Shown here piece after piece: positions 1-10,764 of a DNA stretch of 32,933 nt. The translations under genes were made by a program, and so were the position numbers. How positions within the stretch are numbered: position 1 is the stretch's first letter; each line of letters begins with the position of its first letter. The notes under the pieces were generated by a model. It was given only the letters and a program-made list of their open reading frames with translations, did not search any database and was not told the DNA's origin. Source of the DNA: Basidiobolus meristosporus CBS 931.73 (taxonomy: Eukaryota > Basidiobolomycota > Basidiobolomycetes > Basidiobolales > Basidiobolaceae); the NCBI GenBank assembly GCA_002104905.1, contig MCFE01000827.1, positions 1 through 32,933 on the forward strand. The letters run 5' to 3'.

Positions 1-648
1 CCTTACTTTCCTTATCAGTTTATAGTTGGCTATCTGATTTACATTATGCTTGGAACATGTCCAGCTGTCTCATATTCAGTGGGAGCTGTCAGCCAGCATA
101 ATCAGGACTATGGATCTGATCAAATTGCAGCAGTTAAGCAGATTTTTAGATATCTGAATGGAACTGCTGATATCTGCTTAAGATACACTTATAAGGTTTC
201 AGAACAAGATCTTGTGGGATACTCTGATGCTGATTGGAGACCAAATTTAGAAGACAGTAGAACCACCACAGGATACACCTTTCTTTACTGGTAAGGAGCA
301 ATATCATGGAATTCAGGAAAGCAACCAACTGTAGCACTTTCTACCACAGAGGCAGAGTATACAGTGACCTGCAAAGCTATAGAAGAAGCAATGTGGTAAA
401 GAAAGCTTTTTGCAGATCTAAGCCTATGTCAAAAAATGTCAATTGCTTTATCTCAAGATTATCAAGGATGAATACAATTAGGTAGAAATCCAACTTTTCA
501 TGCAACAACTAAGCACATAAGTATTAGACATCATTTTGAAAGTGAAGCCATGAAGAATAACTTAGTTAGCTTAGTTACCCTCCTTAAGATGAAATGATTG
601 CAGACATACATACCAAACCATTAGCTAGAGACAAGCTTAAATATATTA
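1..648 (+). pseudogene. copia-1 pol, RNase H end (fragment)
   Basis: This is the 3' part of a Ty1/copia polyprotein, cut by the window start. It begins in the reverse transcriptase connection (MLGTCP, SVGAVSQHN) and runs into RNase H: YLNGTADICLRY, then GYSDADW with the first RNase H aspartate, then TTGYTF, STTEAEY and the terminal HISIRHHF block. RNase H removes RNA from the RNA-DNA hybrid in the cytoplasmic particle. Stops at 292, after EEAMW and near 468, plus a shift near 580, break the frame. Homology to the intact family stops at 648. The missing last codons and the LTR resume at 13161, so this and 13161-13558 were one element before the DNA transposon inserted. Confidence 0.85.
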
Positions 649-665
649 CCCTATGAAAAATAATT
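649..665. repeat. Left terminal inverted repeat of the DNA transposon
   Basis: CCCTATGAAAAATAATT matches the reverse complement of 13144-13160 at about 15 of 17 positions, with one extra C at the right end. TTA at 646-648 is the left copy of the target duplication. Such repeats are the transposase binding and cleavage sites. Confidence 0.75.
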
Positions 666-1225
666 TGGTCCTGCAGGTGGATCCAATCCAGATTATCCAT
701 CAGGATCCCATTTAGAGACCATCATAATAACAGCAGCTTGGAATTAGTTACCCTCCTGACAATCTTATGAGAAGATCATGACAGTGTTTTGCAAATTTTA
801 TATCCAAATAAAGGGATAAAACTTAACAATTTTTGATTGGTGCAGTGACAATATTTGCATGGTATTGTTGCGGTCTTTCAGCGCTCTATTACTATTTTAA
901 GTTGATCCAGTTGGTCTGGACTTCCAATTGCCTTATATGGCAAGAAACTTGCTGGTATTTAGACGGCCTCACAGCAAGACTCTGATCTCATTTTTTTGGC
1001 GGTATAACAGCCTAATACTGGTTCTGTATAATGCTACCATACCAATTTACCAGATGGTATTTCCTTTTCCTACCTCCCCTTGTGCAATTCATATAATCCG
1101 CTGAAGAATTACCTTTCTTTATTTGCTTACCCACTACTACCTTTGGTATTCTACATATAGTTTGAATAAAAAAAAACTATGGCCTCTTGCTTACTAACCT
1201 CTACAAACACTCACACCTGCTGCAA
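666..1225. other. Left subterminal region of the DNA transposon, no gene seen
   Basis: These 560 bases lie between the terminal repeat and the recognisable C-terminal end of the transposase. No open stretch on either strand resembles a known protein. AATAAA occurs at 807-812 on the plus strand. The region probably holds the 3' untranslated part of the transposase gene and subterminal binding sites, but no clear repeated motif was found. Confidence 0.4.
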
Positions 1226-2659
1226 TTAACATGCTACTATCACCTCAACTTTACGGCTTTTTGGTGTGATACTTACAAAGTTGCCATATACCTTGTACTG
1301 CTGGTAGCATATACATCTTGCAAACATATGCTTGGTTGTTGCCACTTCAGCCATGAATACATCCTGAATATCCACAAGGCACTTCTTGGTATTTGGCCAA
1401 TATATTCCTTCTCCTGGCTGGATTCTAGTCCCCCTTATAGGTGCACTCTGGCTTTTGTTTGTGTGAATTCCATATTGAATGGTGTAAAAGTTGGCTTGTG
1501 ACCACAAGAAATCTGGCATATGTTGGTGGAGCTTTCCTGATAAAAATTAGTTGCTTGTTGCACCCAACCCAACTTTGCATTACTTAACTGATTACCCACG
1601 CATTGGGGCTGCTTAGCTTCTTAATGCCATAGGCATAGGTGTCTCCATGTGCACATTTGTCCTCAGTATTTTCCAACTCTTTCTGGCTGTCCTCCATGTG
1701 CCAACTTATTATATCTATGACAGACTTGAATGTAATATTATTGATTAGATTGGGATATGGTAGTACCTGCAACTTGACTTGTCTTCCTATCTCCCCACAC
1801 ATGTGCTCCATAGGAAACTCCCAAAAGGTGATGCAAGGCCCAATATTCTCCACACAACATGCAAGATGGAGTAGAGCATGGATACAGTTGGGGCAGAGAT
1901 CTACGCATTCAGCTTTATGTTTGTAGTATAGCTGCTCAAATCCCGTCACAAACGCCTCACAATACCACTATAGATGCGTCAAGTTGGCATTGGTGATCCG
2001 CTTCTGGTTAAATATTCCTATAATGTCCACCTATGACTCCCAATGCTTCCAATGCACTCTTGGTAGCAATGGCTTCAGAACACCACTTGAACAAATACAT
2101 ATCCAGTTCATCCAGTCTTTGCATATATATTGTCACATATGTGTATGAATATTAATTGGAGCCTGTGGGAAGTACTTAGGGTAGCAGACACCCTGTAATA
2201 TCTGGCCAGTTTTTTCAAATTTCTCCGGTATCTCAAAGGGCTCATTTAGCTAGAAATGCCCCATGTACAACTTGGTCATCAGTATAAGGATATTGTTGAA
2301 AAGCAAATGCATTGCTCCCAGTGGAAAGCTTTTGCTCCAACAGATACCCTCTATCATAAGTATCTCCAGCTTCTAATTGATTCCATATTCTGGCCAATGG
2401 CATATAGCTTGTCAACTTTGCTGCAATTGCATGCTTACTTCTGCACGTTCTCTCTGTGGAAAGATGATGTTCTTAGTGCTGATGTTTGGGTAATAATAAT
2501 GTGAGTAAGTCATGGAGTAAATCCCCTGGATCTTACACAATGGATGGCAATACCATCCATTGTGCCCAGAAAAACCTGCTATCTTGCTGATGGCTGGGGT
2601 GTCCCCAATGCAGCTAATAATATGCGCATTTACATGATGGCCATGTACCGTAATCCCAC
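1226..2659 (-). pseudogene. Tnp2-family transposase, C-terminal half (split by gypsy-A)
   Basis: Read on the minus strand from 2659, the frame gives HIISCIGDTPAISK, then GFSGHNGWYCHPLCKI, then HYYYPNIS (near 2490). These match the conserved central blocks of fungal Tnp2 transposases (GDTPA, GHN-x-C-x2-C, HYYYP). Further on, at about 1720-1900, IHALLHLACCV, GPCITFWEFPMEHMCGEI and related blocks match the C-terminal LLH-I, GP-W-W-FPME-CG region. Homology fades near 1226. Tnp2 proteins cut and rejoin transposon ends using an RNase H-like catalytic core. The N-terminal part continues at 9746-10542. Stops and shifts lie between 1950 and 2440 and below 1584, so the gene is dead. The family call is firm from motif order; the exact C-terminus is uncertain. 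Confidence 0.8.
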
Positions 2660-3729
2660 TGTAGTGGGATGACAGTGACAGCTACTGATAAATGTGCTCA
2701 TACCCTAATTTTCTACTTCCCTACATCTCTACAACACTAATTTTAGTTTTATCCCGTTTGTCTTACCCAATCAGTACTATCCCATCAGCCGGTTGACTAT
2801 CACACCAGCTTACCTTTTTGCATAAGTCACCCCTCACTTTATGTGAGATTACTAGCTATAAGTGCTTCTATAATAGGCAAGTACCCGCACCAGTACCTGT
2901 GACACATGATCAGCCCATGTTGCCATCCCTACCATTTCCATACCATATATGGTCTCCCTATATTACATAGGTTTCAGAATACTGATTCCTGATTGGTTGG
3001 ATGTGCTGTGCATCTTGGAACCTTCTGGCACCTACTTAGAACATTCTTTGGTCATTCTGATGTCATGAAGATTTCTATTGATACCCAGAACCTTCTGGAA
3101 TACTATGCTTAGTAATCACTTAGCCAGTGAGAAAAGTATATAAGGGAGGCTATCCCTCAACAATAAATCATCATCCCTTTTATCAATATTCCAACTTGTT
3201 GATTAGTGTTATCACTGCTACCTCTGCCACCTGGACTCCCTACCCCAGACAACAGGACACTCCCAGAAAGCTGCGCTGACAGTCAACTGACCTTGGAGGC
3301 ACTACTTGTGAGGAATACTCAGAGTAGGTATCTTTTATTATATTTGATTCTTTACCAAGTTTGTTCTTGTACAGGCAAAGATACTTTTCCATCTTGGAAA
3401 CCGTTGACCACAGCTGCATTCTTATCAAGTCCCTGCTGGTGGAGTTTACAGTTGTTTTGACTTTGGAAGCTTTGGTACATTGTCATCTCAAAGGACGCTG
3501 AACCCAGCACATACTTTTGTTAAGACGCCAACTAAGTTAGGGATTGTAGCTCAATAGTTTTCCCTTGACAAGCTTGTGGCTTTATTTCCCTTCACATTAG
3601 ATCTGAGACAGAACCCAAGTATTCCTAGCAAGCTTTTGCTAGAGGTTTTTGCACCCAGTGAACACCCTACACACAAAACACTTAAGAAGTTTTGGATATA
3701 TCTCTCCCTTGGACCTATACACCACCACA
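2660..3729 (+). repeat. gypsy-A 5' LTR
   Basis: The 1,070-bp repeat begins TGTAGTGG and ends CCACCACA, an inverted pair with one mismatch. It aligns along its whole length with 8678-9745, at roughly 93-96% identity by eye. The first 350 bases are the most diverged. Confidence 0.92.
3137..3167 (+). promoter_or_regulatory. gypsy-A 5' LTR promoter: TATA box and AATAAA
   Basis: TATATAAG at 3137-3144 is followed by AATAAA at 3162-3167. Both are preserved in the 3' LTR at 9154-9161 and 9179-9184. This is the usual LTR layout of RNA polymerase II start and polyadenylation signals. Confidence 0.6.
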
Positions 3730-3733
3730 TATT

Positions 3734-3750
3734 TGGCACCCAATGTGGGG
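3734..3750 (+). other. gypsy-A primer-binding site (tRNA-Lys type)
   Basis: TGGCACCCAATGTGGGG lies 4 bases after the LTR end. It matches the complement of the 3' end of the Lys tRNA used by many gypsy elements and retroviruses (TGGCGCCCAACGTGGGG) except at two positions. Both differences are CpG transitions (CG to CA, CG to TG). Confidence 0.75.
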
Positions 3751-3869
3751 GGTTCATACAAGCTCCCTAGGACCCAACATGATTTACCTGAAAATTTGAG
3801 CTGTTATCCACCTATTGAAAAGAGACTACCAATATTATCAAGATTACAACACCAACCTACCTGCCCAAA

Positions 3870-5021
3870 ATGAACTCTATGCCATTACCACGCTCACATG
3901 AAGCCCCACAGTTTGATTGAAAGAATGCGGAAAGCTTCATATTCAAATGGGAGAAGCTCTGCAAGATGTGCAGCCTATCTGAACAAGAAATGGCTGAAGA
4001 CTTCCCCTACTACTGCACTAATGATATTACCACTAAGCTTTTCAGACAAGGAGACATTCTCACTGACTGGGCCTTAATGAAGACCTACCTACAGACCAAG
4101 TATGGTAGACCCCAGATATACTATGGAATTGAAGACCTCAGACAGTTTGGAAGAACTAGACTTTCCAAGCTACCACTTGAAGAGTTCATTCAACAGTATG
4201 AAGATATGGCCAAGCCACTCCTAGAGTCCCAGGCTATAACTGAGCTGACTATGACACTTTACCTTGCATAAGGGCTTCCCCAGGACTTGGCAAGGAAAGT
4301 TGACTTACATGCAGCCAAGGATGACAAGTCTGGCATTCCTTGCTTTGCAGAGATGAAACAAGTTCTCCTAAAGGCAAAGCAAACTTTTAACGTTATGAGA
4401 CTCCTGACATCTATTCTGCCAGACCAGTCAACTAAGGAGCCAAGGAGTGCTGCTGCTGACAATCAGACCTACACTACCAACAGAATTGACCAACTAGCTG
4501 AACAGCTACAAAAGCTAGCCCCCAAGATTAATGGCTCAGCTGAGGTTGCTACTAAGGGCCAAAGACCTTTGCCCAGGCACTGCATCTGGTGTGACTCTAC
4601 TCAGCATGCCAGACAAGAATGCTCAGAGCTTAGTCAGCTACTCAGAGAAGGAGCAGTACAGTTTGATGCTAATGAAATGCTTGCAGACAAGGAAGGAAGA
4701 AGGATTCCCACTAATTTCCAAAGAGGAGGGATGAGAGCCCTTTTCCAGAAATCTGACTCAGCAACCAGAAAGATTACTGTTGGTGCCCCTATTGGGATTG
4801 ATAAAGTGAATCCAAGCAGCCCTGACAACAGACAATACAAAGTTGATGCCTTTGCTACCAAAAGGCACCTCACTGAAGAACCTGCCAAACACATCCTTAG
4901 AAGACTACAATTTGAAGAACCTGAAGTTGTTATTGACAAGAGGCCTAGTATGCTGCCCACCCAAGATCCATTGCCTCATGTTCAGATAACCTTGAAGATA
5001 GCAAGCTACTCAAGCCCATAA
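3870..5021 (+). pseudogene. gypsy-A gag
   Basis: This is the capsid/nucleocapsid protein that packages element RNA in the virus-like particle. The start is taken at the ATG at 3870, which shares the frame of all later gag. The body carries a capsid-like helical region (ILTDWALMKTYLQTKYG, then LPLEEFIQQYEDMAKPLLES). An intact CX2CX4HX4C zinc knuckle follows, CIWCDSTQHARQEC at 4581-4622. Downstream, GAVQFDANEMLADKEGR and QRGGMRALF match the post-knuckle part of basidiomycete gypsy gag proteins (the region often called DUF4100). In-frame stops at 3918 (TGA) and 4269 (TAA) interrupt it; otherwise the frame is open to 5019. Confidence 0.8.
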
Positions 5022-5987
5022 CTGATTACTGAGAAGCTGCTGATGTAGAACCTCACTTTGTTGGTTGGAGAAATCATGAGTGTAACCCCATCTGTTAGGA
5101 AGTCCTTTGATGAGCAGCTTAGAACAAGACAACAAGCTGTTGAACATATGGACACCCATATAATTCAGACAAACCATGAAGACCACCAAAAGGATGACAA
5201 CACTACTGAATATAAGACCTTTTACTCAGTTGCAACTGCTGTGGTGAAAGGGTATATATATAATGACCCTGTTGACTGCCATATTGACAGTGGCTGAGAG
5301 ATTTGTGTTATGCTGCTAGACTTCTAGAAGACACTTAGAAGCAAGGAGCTACTGCCTGTTGATAGAGATACTGGATGGAACATGACTGATGCAAACCCAG
5401 GATCTAGTACACTCCATGGTGTAGTGCACAAGTTCCCTATTGAGGTACAAAGAATCAAGGTCTGGCTTCCCCTCTTCATCTGCCAGCAGGCAAACTTTGA
5501 CCTTCTGCTAGGTAGACCATGGGAAACCAGTACTAAGGCTACAACTACTAACTATTCCAATGGGCCAGCATGGTACACCATACAAGGATCCAACCCAGGG
5601 CTACAGTCAACCTTCTGTGGTGTAACACCCAACAATAAGAGGACACATACTGCTTGCCAGAAGACACATCTTGTTATGGAAGAAGATGAGGAGCCTGACA
5701 ATATACACCCCAACATTTGGAGCTGCTCATTAGGTTTACAGGAGCAGACTGCTATGGTTTGGACAAAATACAAGAGAGTAGAACAGAAGATTAGACCATC
5801 ACTTACACCTTTGACTGATGGATCTCAACCTGTTGATTACATTAGACCACCAGAAGAAACACCAGAAGATATACAACTTACACCTGAGAGACTTAAGCAA
5901 CTCATCATTGGTGATGGAAACCGTACACCAGAGGAGATACTATCATTTGAAGAAACCTTGAAAAGGCATGATAAGGTTTTCTCATAA
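5022..5987 (+). pseudogene. gypsy-A gag-pol linker and aspartic protease
   Basis: This continues in the gag frame. LTLLVGEIMSVTPSVRK precedes the protease and is typical of this lineage. The protease active site reads HIDSG followed by a stop (TGA at 5295), so the residue after DSG is lost. FDLLLGRPW (about 5497-5523) matches the conserved LLGRPW block near the protease end. The region after 5800 (TPERLKQLIIGDGNRTPEE) leads towards the polymerase. Other in-frame stops are at 5046 and 5325. The frame closes at 5985 and coding resumes one frame over. The protease would have cut the polyprotein during particle maturation. Confidence 0.75.
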
Positions 5988-7258
5988 ATGACAAGGAGAT
6001 GGGGCTCTCAAAGACATTGGTCAAAAAAGCCATCAAGACTCATACAGTGCCCCACACACCCTGGTCATTTAAGCCTTACCCACTGCCCAGAGGACTCCAA
6101 GCTGATGTGCATGACCTATTTAAGAAGAAGATAGAAGCTGGTTTGTTAGAACCTTGCCATGGACCCTATGCTAACAGATGGTTTGTGACCAAAAAGAAGA
6201 ATGGAAAGCTCTGATTCATTCAAGACATGCAATCTGCAAATGCTGTCACTATCAGAGATGCTGCTATACCACCATCTATTGATGACTTTGCAGAAAGCTT
6301 TAGTGGTCACTCCATCTACTCAACATACAATCTTTACTCAGGATATGACCAGATTCCCCTTGATGAGACATCAAGATATATGTTTGCACTACAGACACCA
6401 TTTGGACTTTTAAGGATGACAAGACTCAGCCAAGGGGCTACAAACTCTGTGGCTCAGTTCCAGAGATGCATGGTGATTGTGTTGTATCAGTTAATACCTG
6501 AGAAACTTGCTGTCTTTGCTGATGACATAGGCATCAAAGGACCAAAAATCCAGGACACTACTGAAGTTATGCCTGAAGTGAGAAAGTTTGTCTATGATCA
6601 TGTTTCAGACAATGATGCCATATTTGGAGCCATTGAAGAAGCTGGACTCACCACAGTGCTGAGAAAAGCAGCTTTGGTGTATCAGAGATATCCATTGTTG
6701 GACAAAAATGCAACACCTTTGGTTGAACACCTGGAAACTCCAAGACACAAAAGATATGCAACTGGCCTACCCATATAAATCTCACACAAGCTTGTGGCTT
6801 TGTAGCCGCTTGTGGGTTCTTTAGGATCTGAATCCCAAGATTTTTGGAGATAGCAGAACCAATCTACCAACTACAGAGAAAGAATACCTCATTCATCTGG
6901 GGAGAAGAGCAAGAAGAAGCCATGCAATTACTGAAAGAGGCCTTATTATCTCCACCAGTTCTAAGACCTCTTGACTATCAGAACACTGAATGCCCACCTA
7001 TTTTGACAGTGGATGCAAGCCCCATAGGAGCTGGAGCACTACTTTGACAAGATGATGAAGATGGCAACCGCTATGCCTGCAGATATGAGAGCTGCCTATT
7101 CTCTCCTAGAGAACAAAGATACTCATAGATTAAGAGAGAACTACTGGGAGTGGTGAAGATGCTGAGGAAACTGAAGTCACAACTCTACATGACACAATTT
7201 ATCCTGGAGACAGATGCCAAGCCACTTATAGGAATGATCAACAGGCCTGACAAATGTT
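5988..7258 (+). pseudogene. gypsy-A reverse transcriptase and RNase H
   Basis: The polymerase copies element RNA into cDNA. Motifs in order: PYPLPRGLQADVHDLF, YANRWFVTKKKNGKL, then a TGA at 6212 where Arg is expected (CGA to TGA), NLYSGYDQIPLDETSRYM, TPFGLLRMTRLSQGATNS, and FADDIGIKGP with the catalytic Asp pair at 6521-6526. A frameshift near 6660 moves coding to another frame: EISIVG, ACGFFRI, F-WGEEQEEAMQLLKEAL, then RNase H with VDASPIGAGALL and its Asp at about 7012. Stops lie near 6730, 6830, 7045 and 7127. RNase H breaks off after AKPLIGMINRPDK, and the stretch up to MADALSR is mostly deleted. Motif order and the GIKGP tail are typical of a basidiomycete gypsy lineage. Confidence 0.85.
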
Positions 7259-8598
7259 GTGGCTGATGCACTCTCCAGGAAGGGACCACAATTATTTGAC
7301 AACTTGGACCCTCACTTTGATGACATTATTGATGTAGAGATTCAACAGATTGCCATCAACAACCAAGAGAGATCTACCTGGAGTCTGATCAAGGAATACC
7401 TAACAACACTCAAGAAACCTAGCTGGATGGAAACCCAAGAGCTTAGAAAACTCAGGAAGAAGGCACACCACTACTATCTCAAAGAAGACCTTCTCTTTAA
7501 GCAAGTGAGGCCTGAACTTATGCCAAGAAAAGTAGTCACTACCCCACAAGAGCAACTGAAAATCATGACAAGTATCCACCAATGAGAACCAGGAGGACAT
7601 AGAGGACAAGAAGCCACCTACAATACCACAGCTCAGAGGTACTACTGGGAAACATGTACTATGATATCCAACACTTTGTTGAGTCATGTGTAGCCTGCCA
7701 GAAGAGATCCTCCAAGCATTATGAAGAACCACTGCATCCTACTTACACAATCTGTCTATGGCAAAAGGTTGGTATTGACCTTGTCCACATGCCAACAGCT
7801 GGATCAAAAAAGTACCTGATTGTTGCTAGAGATGACCTTAGTGGATGGGCAGAGGCTTGAGCCTTGCCCAACAGCAAGAGCCATATCATATGGAGATTTA
7901 TACTTGAAGACATCATCTGCAGATTTGGCTGCATCCAAAAGTTTGTTGCTGATGGAGGAGAGATGACATCCCAAATGATCCAGGAGTTGTGCTCAGAGTA
8001 CAAGATACATATTGCTTTTACAACAGCTTACCACCCTCAAGCCAATGTAATGATAGATAGAGGACATGGACCATTGGTGAGCTCTCTTGTCAAGACCTGT
8101 TAGAATAACACAACACTGTGGCCACAGCAATTACATCTTGCACTCTGGGCAGATAGAATTACAACCAAGAGAACAACTGGATTATTGCCATTCAAGCCAC
8201 TCTATGGACATGACTACACACTACCAGTTGAGTTAAACGCAGTCACTTGGAACTCATTGAATCGGAGATCCAATATGCACACTGCAGACCTCCTTGCAAC
8301 TTGCATACAGCAACTTGATCACCATGACTTGAATATCAGCAGAGCTGCTGAACAACTTAAGGATACACAACTGAAGAACAAGGTACCCTTTGACAAATCA
8401 CACCTAACAAGACCAAAACCACAATCACTAAGAGACCCAGTATTACTCTATGGTTCCACCTTGGACAAACAATGGAGTTGGAAGTTTTACAGCAAATGGA
8501 CTGGCCTCTACCTCATTTCCAAAATGATTAGAAATGGAAGTTATTACATATCTGAGCTTGACAACACCCAGTTGAGAGCACCAGTTGTTGGAAATTGA
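7259..8598 (+). pseudogene. gypsy-A RNase H end and integrase
   Basis: It starts with the RNase H terminal MADALSRKG. The integrase zinc region follows with SCVACQKRSSK (near 7690), then the catalytic core: VGIDLVHMP with the first Asp, LIVARDDLSGWAEA, CRFGCIQKFVADGGEM with the second Asp (DG), and AYHPQANVMIDRGHG. In that last block the catalytic Glu expected in the AN-x2-ERGH signature is Asp, and the Gly before it is Val. After the core, WADRITTKRTTGLLPFKPL and LYGHDYTLPVELN match the family's C-terminal domain. Stops at 7583, 7858 and 8101 and shifts near 7600-7650 break the gene. Integrase inserts the cDNA into the genome; this copy could not. Confidence 0.85.
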
Positions 8599-8660
8599 CT
8601 TAAGTTATTCAAGTATAGGAATTTTGCACATCAAGATTAGATTGCTTTGACCCAAGTTCA

Positions 8661-8677
8661 AAGCTGGGGGGGGTGGA
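8661..8677 (+). other. gypsy-A polypurine tract
   Basis: The G-rich run AAGCTGGGGGGGGTGGA lies directly against the start of the 3' LTR. It primes plus-strand DNA synthesis in this element class. Confidence 0.7.
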
Positions 8678-9745
8678 TGTAGTGGGGTGACAGTGACACC
8701 CACTGACAAATGTGCTCATTCCCTTATTTTCTACTTCCCTATATCTTTACTACACTAATTTTAGTTTTATCCCATTTGTCTTACCCAGTCAGTACTATCC
8801 CATCAGCTGGTTGACTATCACACCTGCTTACCTTTTTGCATAAGTCTCCCCTCACTTTATGTAGGATTACTAGCTATGTGTGCTTCTATATTAGGCAAGT
8901 TCCCGCGCCAGTACCTGTGACACATGATCATTCCATGTTGCCATCCCTACCATTTCCATACCATATATGGTCTCCTATGTTACACAGGTTTCAGAATACT
9001 GATTCCTGATTGGTTGGATGTGCTGTGCCTCTTGGAACCTTCTGGCACCTACTTAGAACATTCTTTGCTCATTCTGATGTCATTAAGATTTCTATTAATA
9101 CCCAGAACCTTCTGGAATTCCATGCTTAGTAATCACTTAGCCAGTGAGAAAAGTATATAAGGGAGGCTATCCCTCAACAATAAATCATCATCCCTTTTAT
9201 AAATATTCCAACTTGTTGATTAGTGTATCACTGCTACCTCTGCCACCTGAACTCCCTACCCCAAACAACAGGACACTCCCAGAAAGCTGCGCTGACAGCC
9301 AACAGACCTTGGAGGCACTACTTGTGAGGAATACTCAGAGTAGGTATCTTTTATTATATTTGATTCTTTACCAAGTTTGTTCTTGTACAGGCAAAGATAC
9401 TTTTCCATTTTGGAAACCATTGACCACAGCTGCATTCTTATCAAGTCCCTGCTGGTGGAGTTTACAGTTGTTTTGACTTTGGAAGCTTTGGTACATTGTC
9501 ATCTCAAAGGACGCTGAACCCAGCACATACTTTTGTTAAGGCTCCAACTAAGTTGGGGATTGTAGCTCAATAGTTTTCCCTTGACAAGCTTGTGGCTTTA
9601 TTCCCCTTCACATTAGATTAGAGACAGTACCCAAGTATTCCTAGCAAGCTTTTGCCAAAGGTTATTGCACCCAGTGAACACCCCACATACAAAACACTTG
9701 AGAAGTGTTGGACATATCTCCCTCTTGGACCCATACACCACCACA
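8678..9745 (+). repeat. gypsy-A 3' LTR
   Basis: The 1,068-bp repeat begins TGTAGTGGGG and ends CCACCACA at 9745, after which the Tnp2 gene resumes. It carries the same TATATAAG (9154-9161) and AATAAA (9179-9184) as the 5' LTR. Confidence 0.92.
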
Positions 9746-10542
9746 CTGCTGGAAAGCATACAAAGTTCATCCAGCAATGGATACAGGTAGCTATCCAGGT
9801 TGGATGGTGATTTAGGCCCAGATACCAATGAGACTACCATCAGATTATTGCTCTGATACCATATGATGGGTGGTGGATTCAGATTGATGAGAATCAGTGG
9901 CCAGCAGGATTTGCTGGTAGAGTACCTGTTTCATGAGAGTCCACCCAGTGCTAAAGCCAAGGCATGGTCATAGATACCTTCAAAGTAGCCCTTGCTTCTT
10001 AGCTGTTTGTAATGTTTGCCATTGAATATATCAGATATGTTTGCACTTGATTGATACTGGGTGTGGTACTGTATAGCTTTGCAATATCTGTTGGACTCAT
10101 CAGCTTCCTCAGACAGGGTATGGCCGGAATATATCCAGAGTGTGAATAATGTTTTCCCTCAATGGTGGTGGATTCCTGACAATTTGGACATGCTGCAATG
10201 GTAGCACTTTTGGATGTGAATGCCATGCAACTGTTAACACATGCTGGAATCAGGATAGTGTCTGGATCAAGTGTTGCCAGCCACATGATGGTTGTTCACT
10301 TGTACCATGTAAATAGTAAGTTGCATCCCGGTATGATTTTGGCTAGAAGTAGTAAAAAATCCTCAAAGCCCCCATTACTGATATTAGTGGAAACACACTT
10401 ACCTAACCCTAAAACACTGGCCATGATCCATGTAATACTTCCTATGCTGTCTGCATACTTTATGGCTGAGAGGCTTGCCACAATAGCCACATGGTCTTTT
10501 TTCTCTTTTCTTATGGTGTTGAGTCAAAGTAGTCATGTCCAT
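9746..10542 (-). pseudogene. Tnp2-family transposase, N-terminal half
   Basis: Read down from ATG-GAC-ATG at 10542. The first residues, TTLTQHHKK, lead to a zinc-binding segment CGYCGKPLSHKVCRQHR near the start, as in fungal Tnp2 relatives. After a gap comes ILIPACVNSCMAFT, then AACPNCQES with the second Cys pair, YIPAIPCLRKLM, GKHYKQLRSKGYFEG, ALALALGGLS, WPLILINLNPPPIIWY, NLMVVSLVSGPKSPSNLDS and LYPLLDELCML. That order (CP-C, Y-IP-IP-LR-L, WPL-LIN-NLPP, PGPK-P-DLDSFL-PL) is diagnostic of Tnp2. The gene then runs into the gypsy-A LTR and continues at 2659. A GTAAGT at 10402 could be an intron donor. Shifts near 10390, 10300 and 10010 break the frame. Confidence 0.82.
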
Positions 10543-10764
10543 GGGGCAAACAGTTTGACCTTCAGCAACGTAACATTATTATATCATTTTTTGGTCAATA
10601 CTCATGTAAACTTAAGACAGTCTTGTATTTGAGACATTGCACCTGCATGAATGTAAGATTCAATGATGACCTGCCATAGTAGGCATTATAAATAAAGTTG
10701 TGGCACCACATACACATGTATATTTAACACTATTTCCCCTTTGGTCTGACTCACTTCCATATAT
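10543..10764. promoter_or_regulatory. Divergent intergenic region of the DNA transposon
   Basis: These 222 bases lie between the transposase start (minus strand, 10542) and the start chosen for the plus-strand gene (10765). ATATATAT at about 10758 is a possible TATA element just ahead of the plus-strand ATG. A shared two-way promoter is inferred from gene layout only. Confidence 0.35.

Larger units (their letters stand above)
2660..9745 (+). mobile_element. gypsy-A: Ty3/gypsy LTR retrotransposon inserted in the Tnp2 gene
   Basis: The element has two long LTRs (2660-3729 and 8678-9745), a tRNA-Lys-type primer site, gag, protease, reverse transcriptase, RNase H, integrase and a polypurine tract, in the gypsy order (integrase last). 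It sits inside the minus-strand Tnp2 gene. Flanking bases are CCAC (2656-2659) and CTGC (9746-9749). Treating these as a 4-bp duplication with two transitions restores the Tnp2 reading frame exactly across the site, which supports the boundaries. The lineage resembles a large basidiomycete gypsy group (gag CxWCDS zinc knuckle, FxDDxGIKGP polymerase motif). All reading frames are interrupted. Confidence 0.9.

Noticed and set aside
146-337. Minus-strand open frame of 63 codons
   Set aside because: It is antisense to the copia RNase H codons and has no similarity of its own.
1187-1501. Plus-strand open frames of about 100 codons at 1187-1501 and 1639-1926
   Set aside because: They lie opposite the Tnp2 transposase, whose motifs are on the minus strand.
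2655-2659. A 5-bp target duplication for gypsy-A
   Set aside because: CCCAC and CTGCT match at only one position, and a 5-base overlap would break the Tnp2 frame. A 4-base duplication fits better.
3206-3460. Open frames repeated at 3206-3460 and 9144-9476
   Set aside because: They lie in the two gypsy-A LTRs and match only because the LTRs are copies. Nothing suggests protein function.
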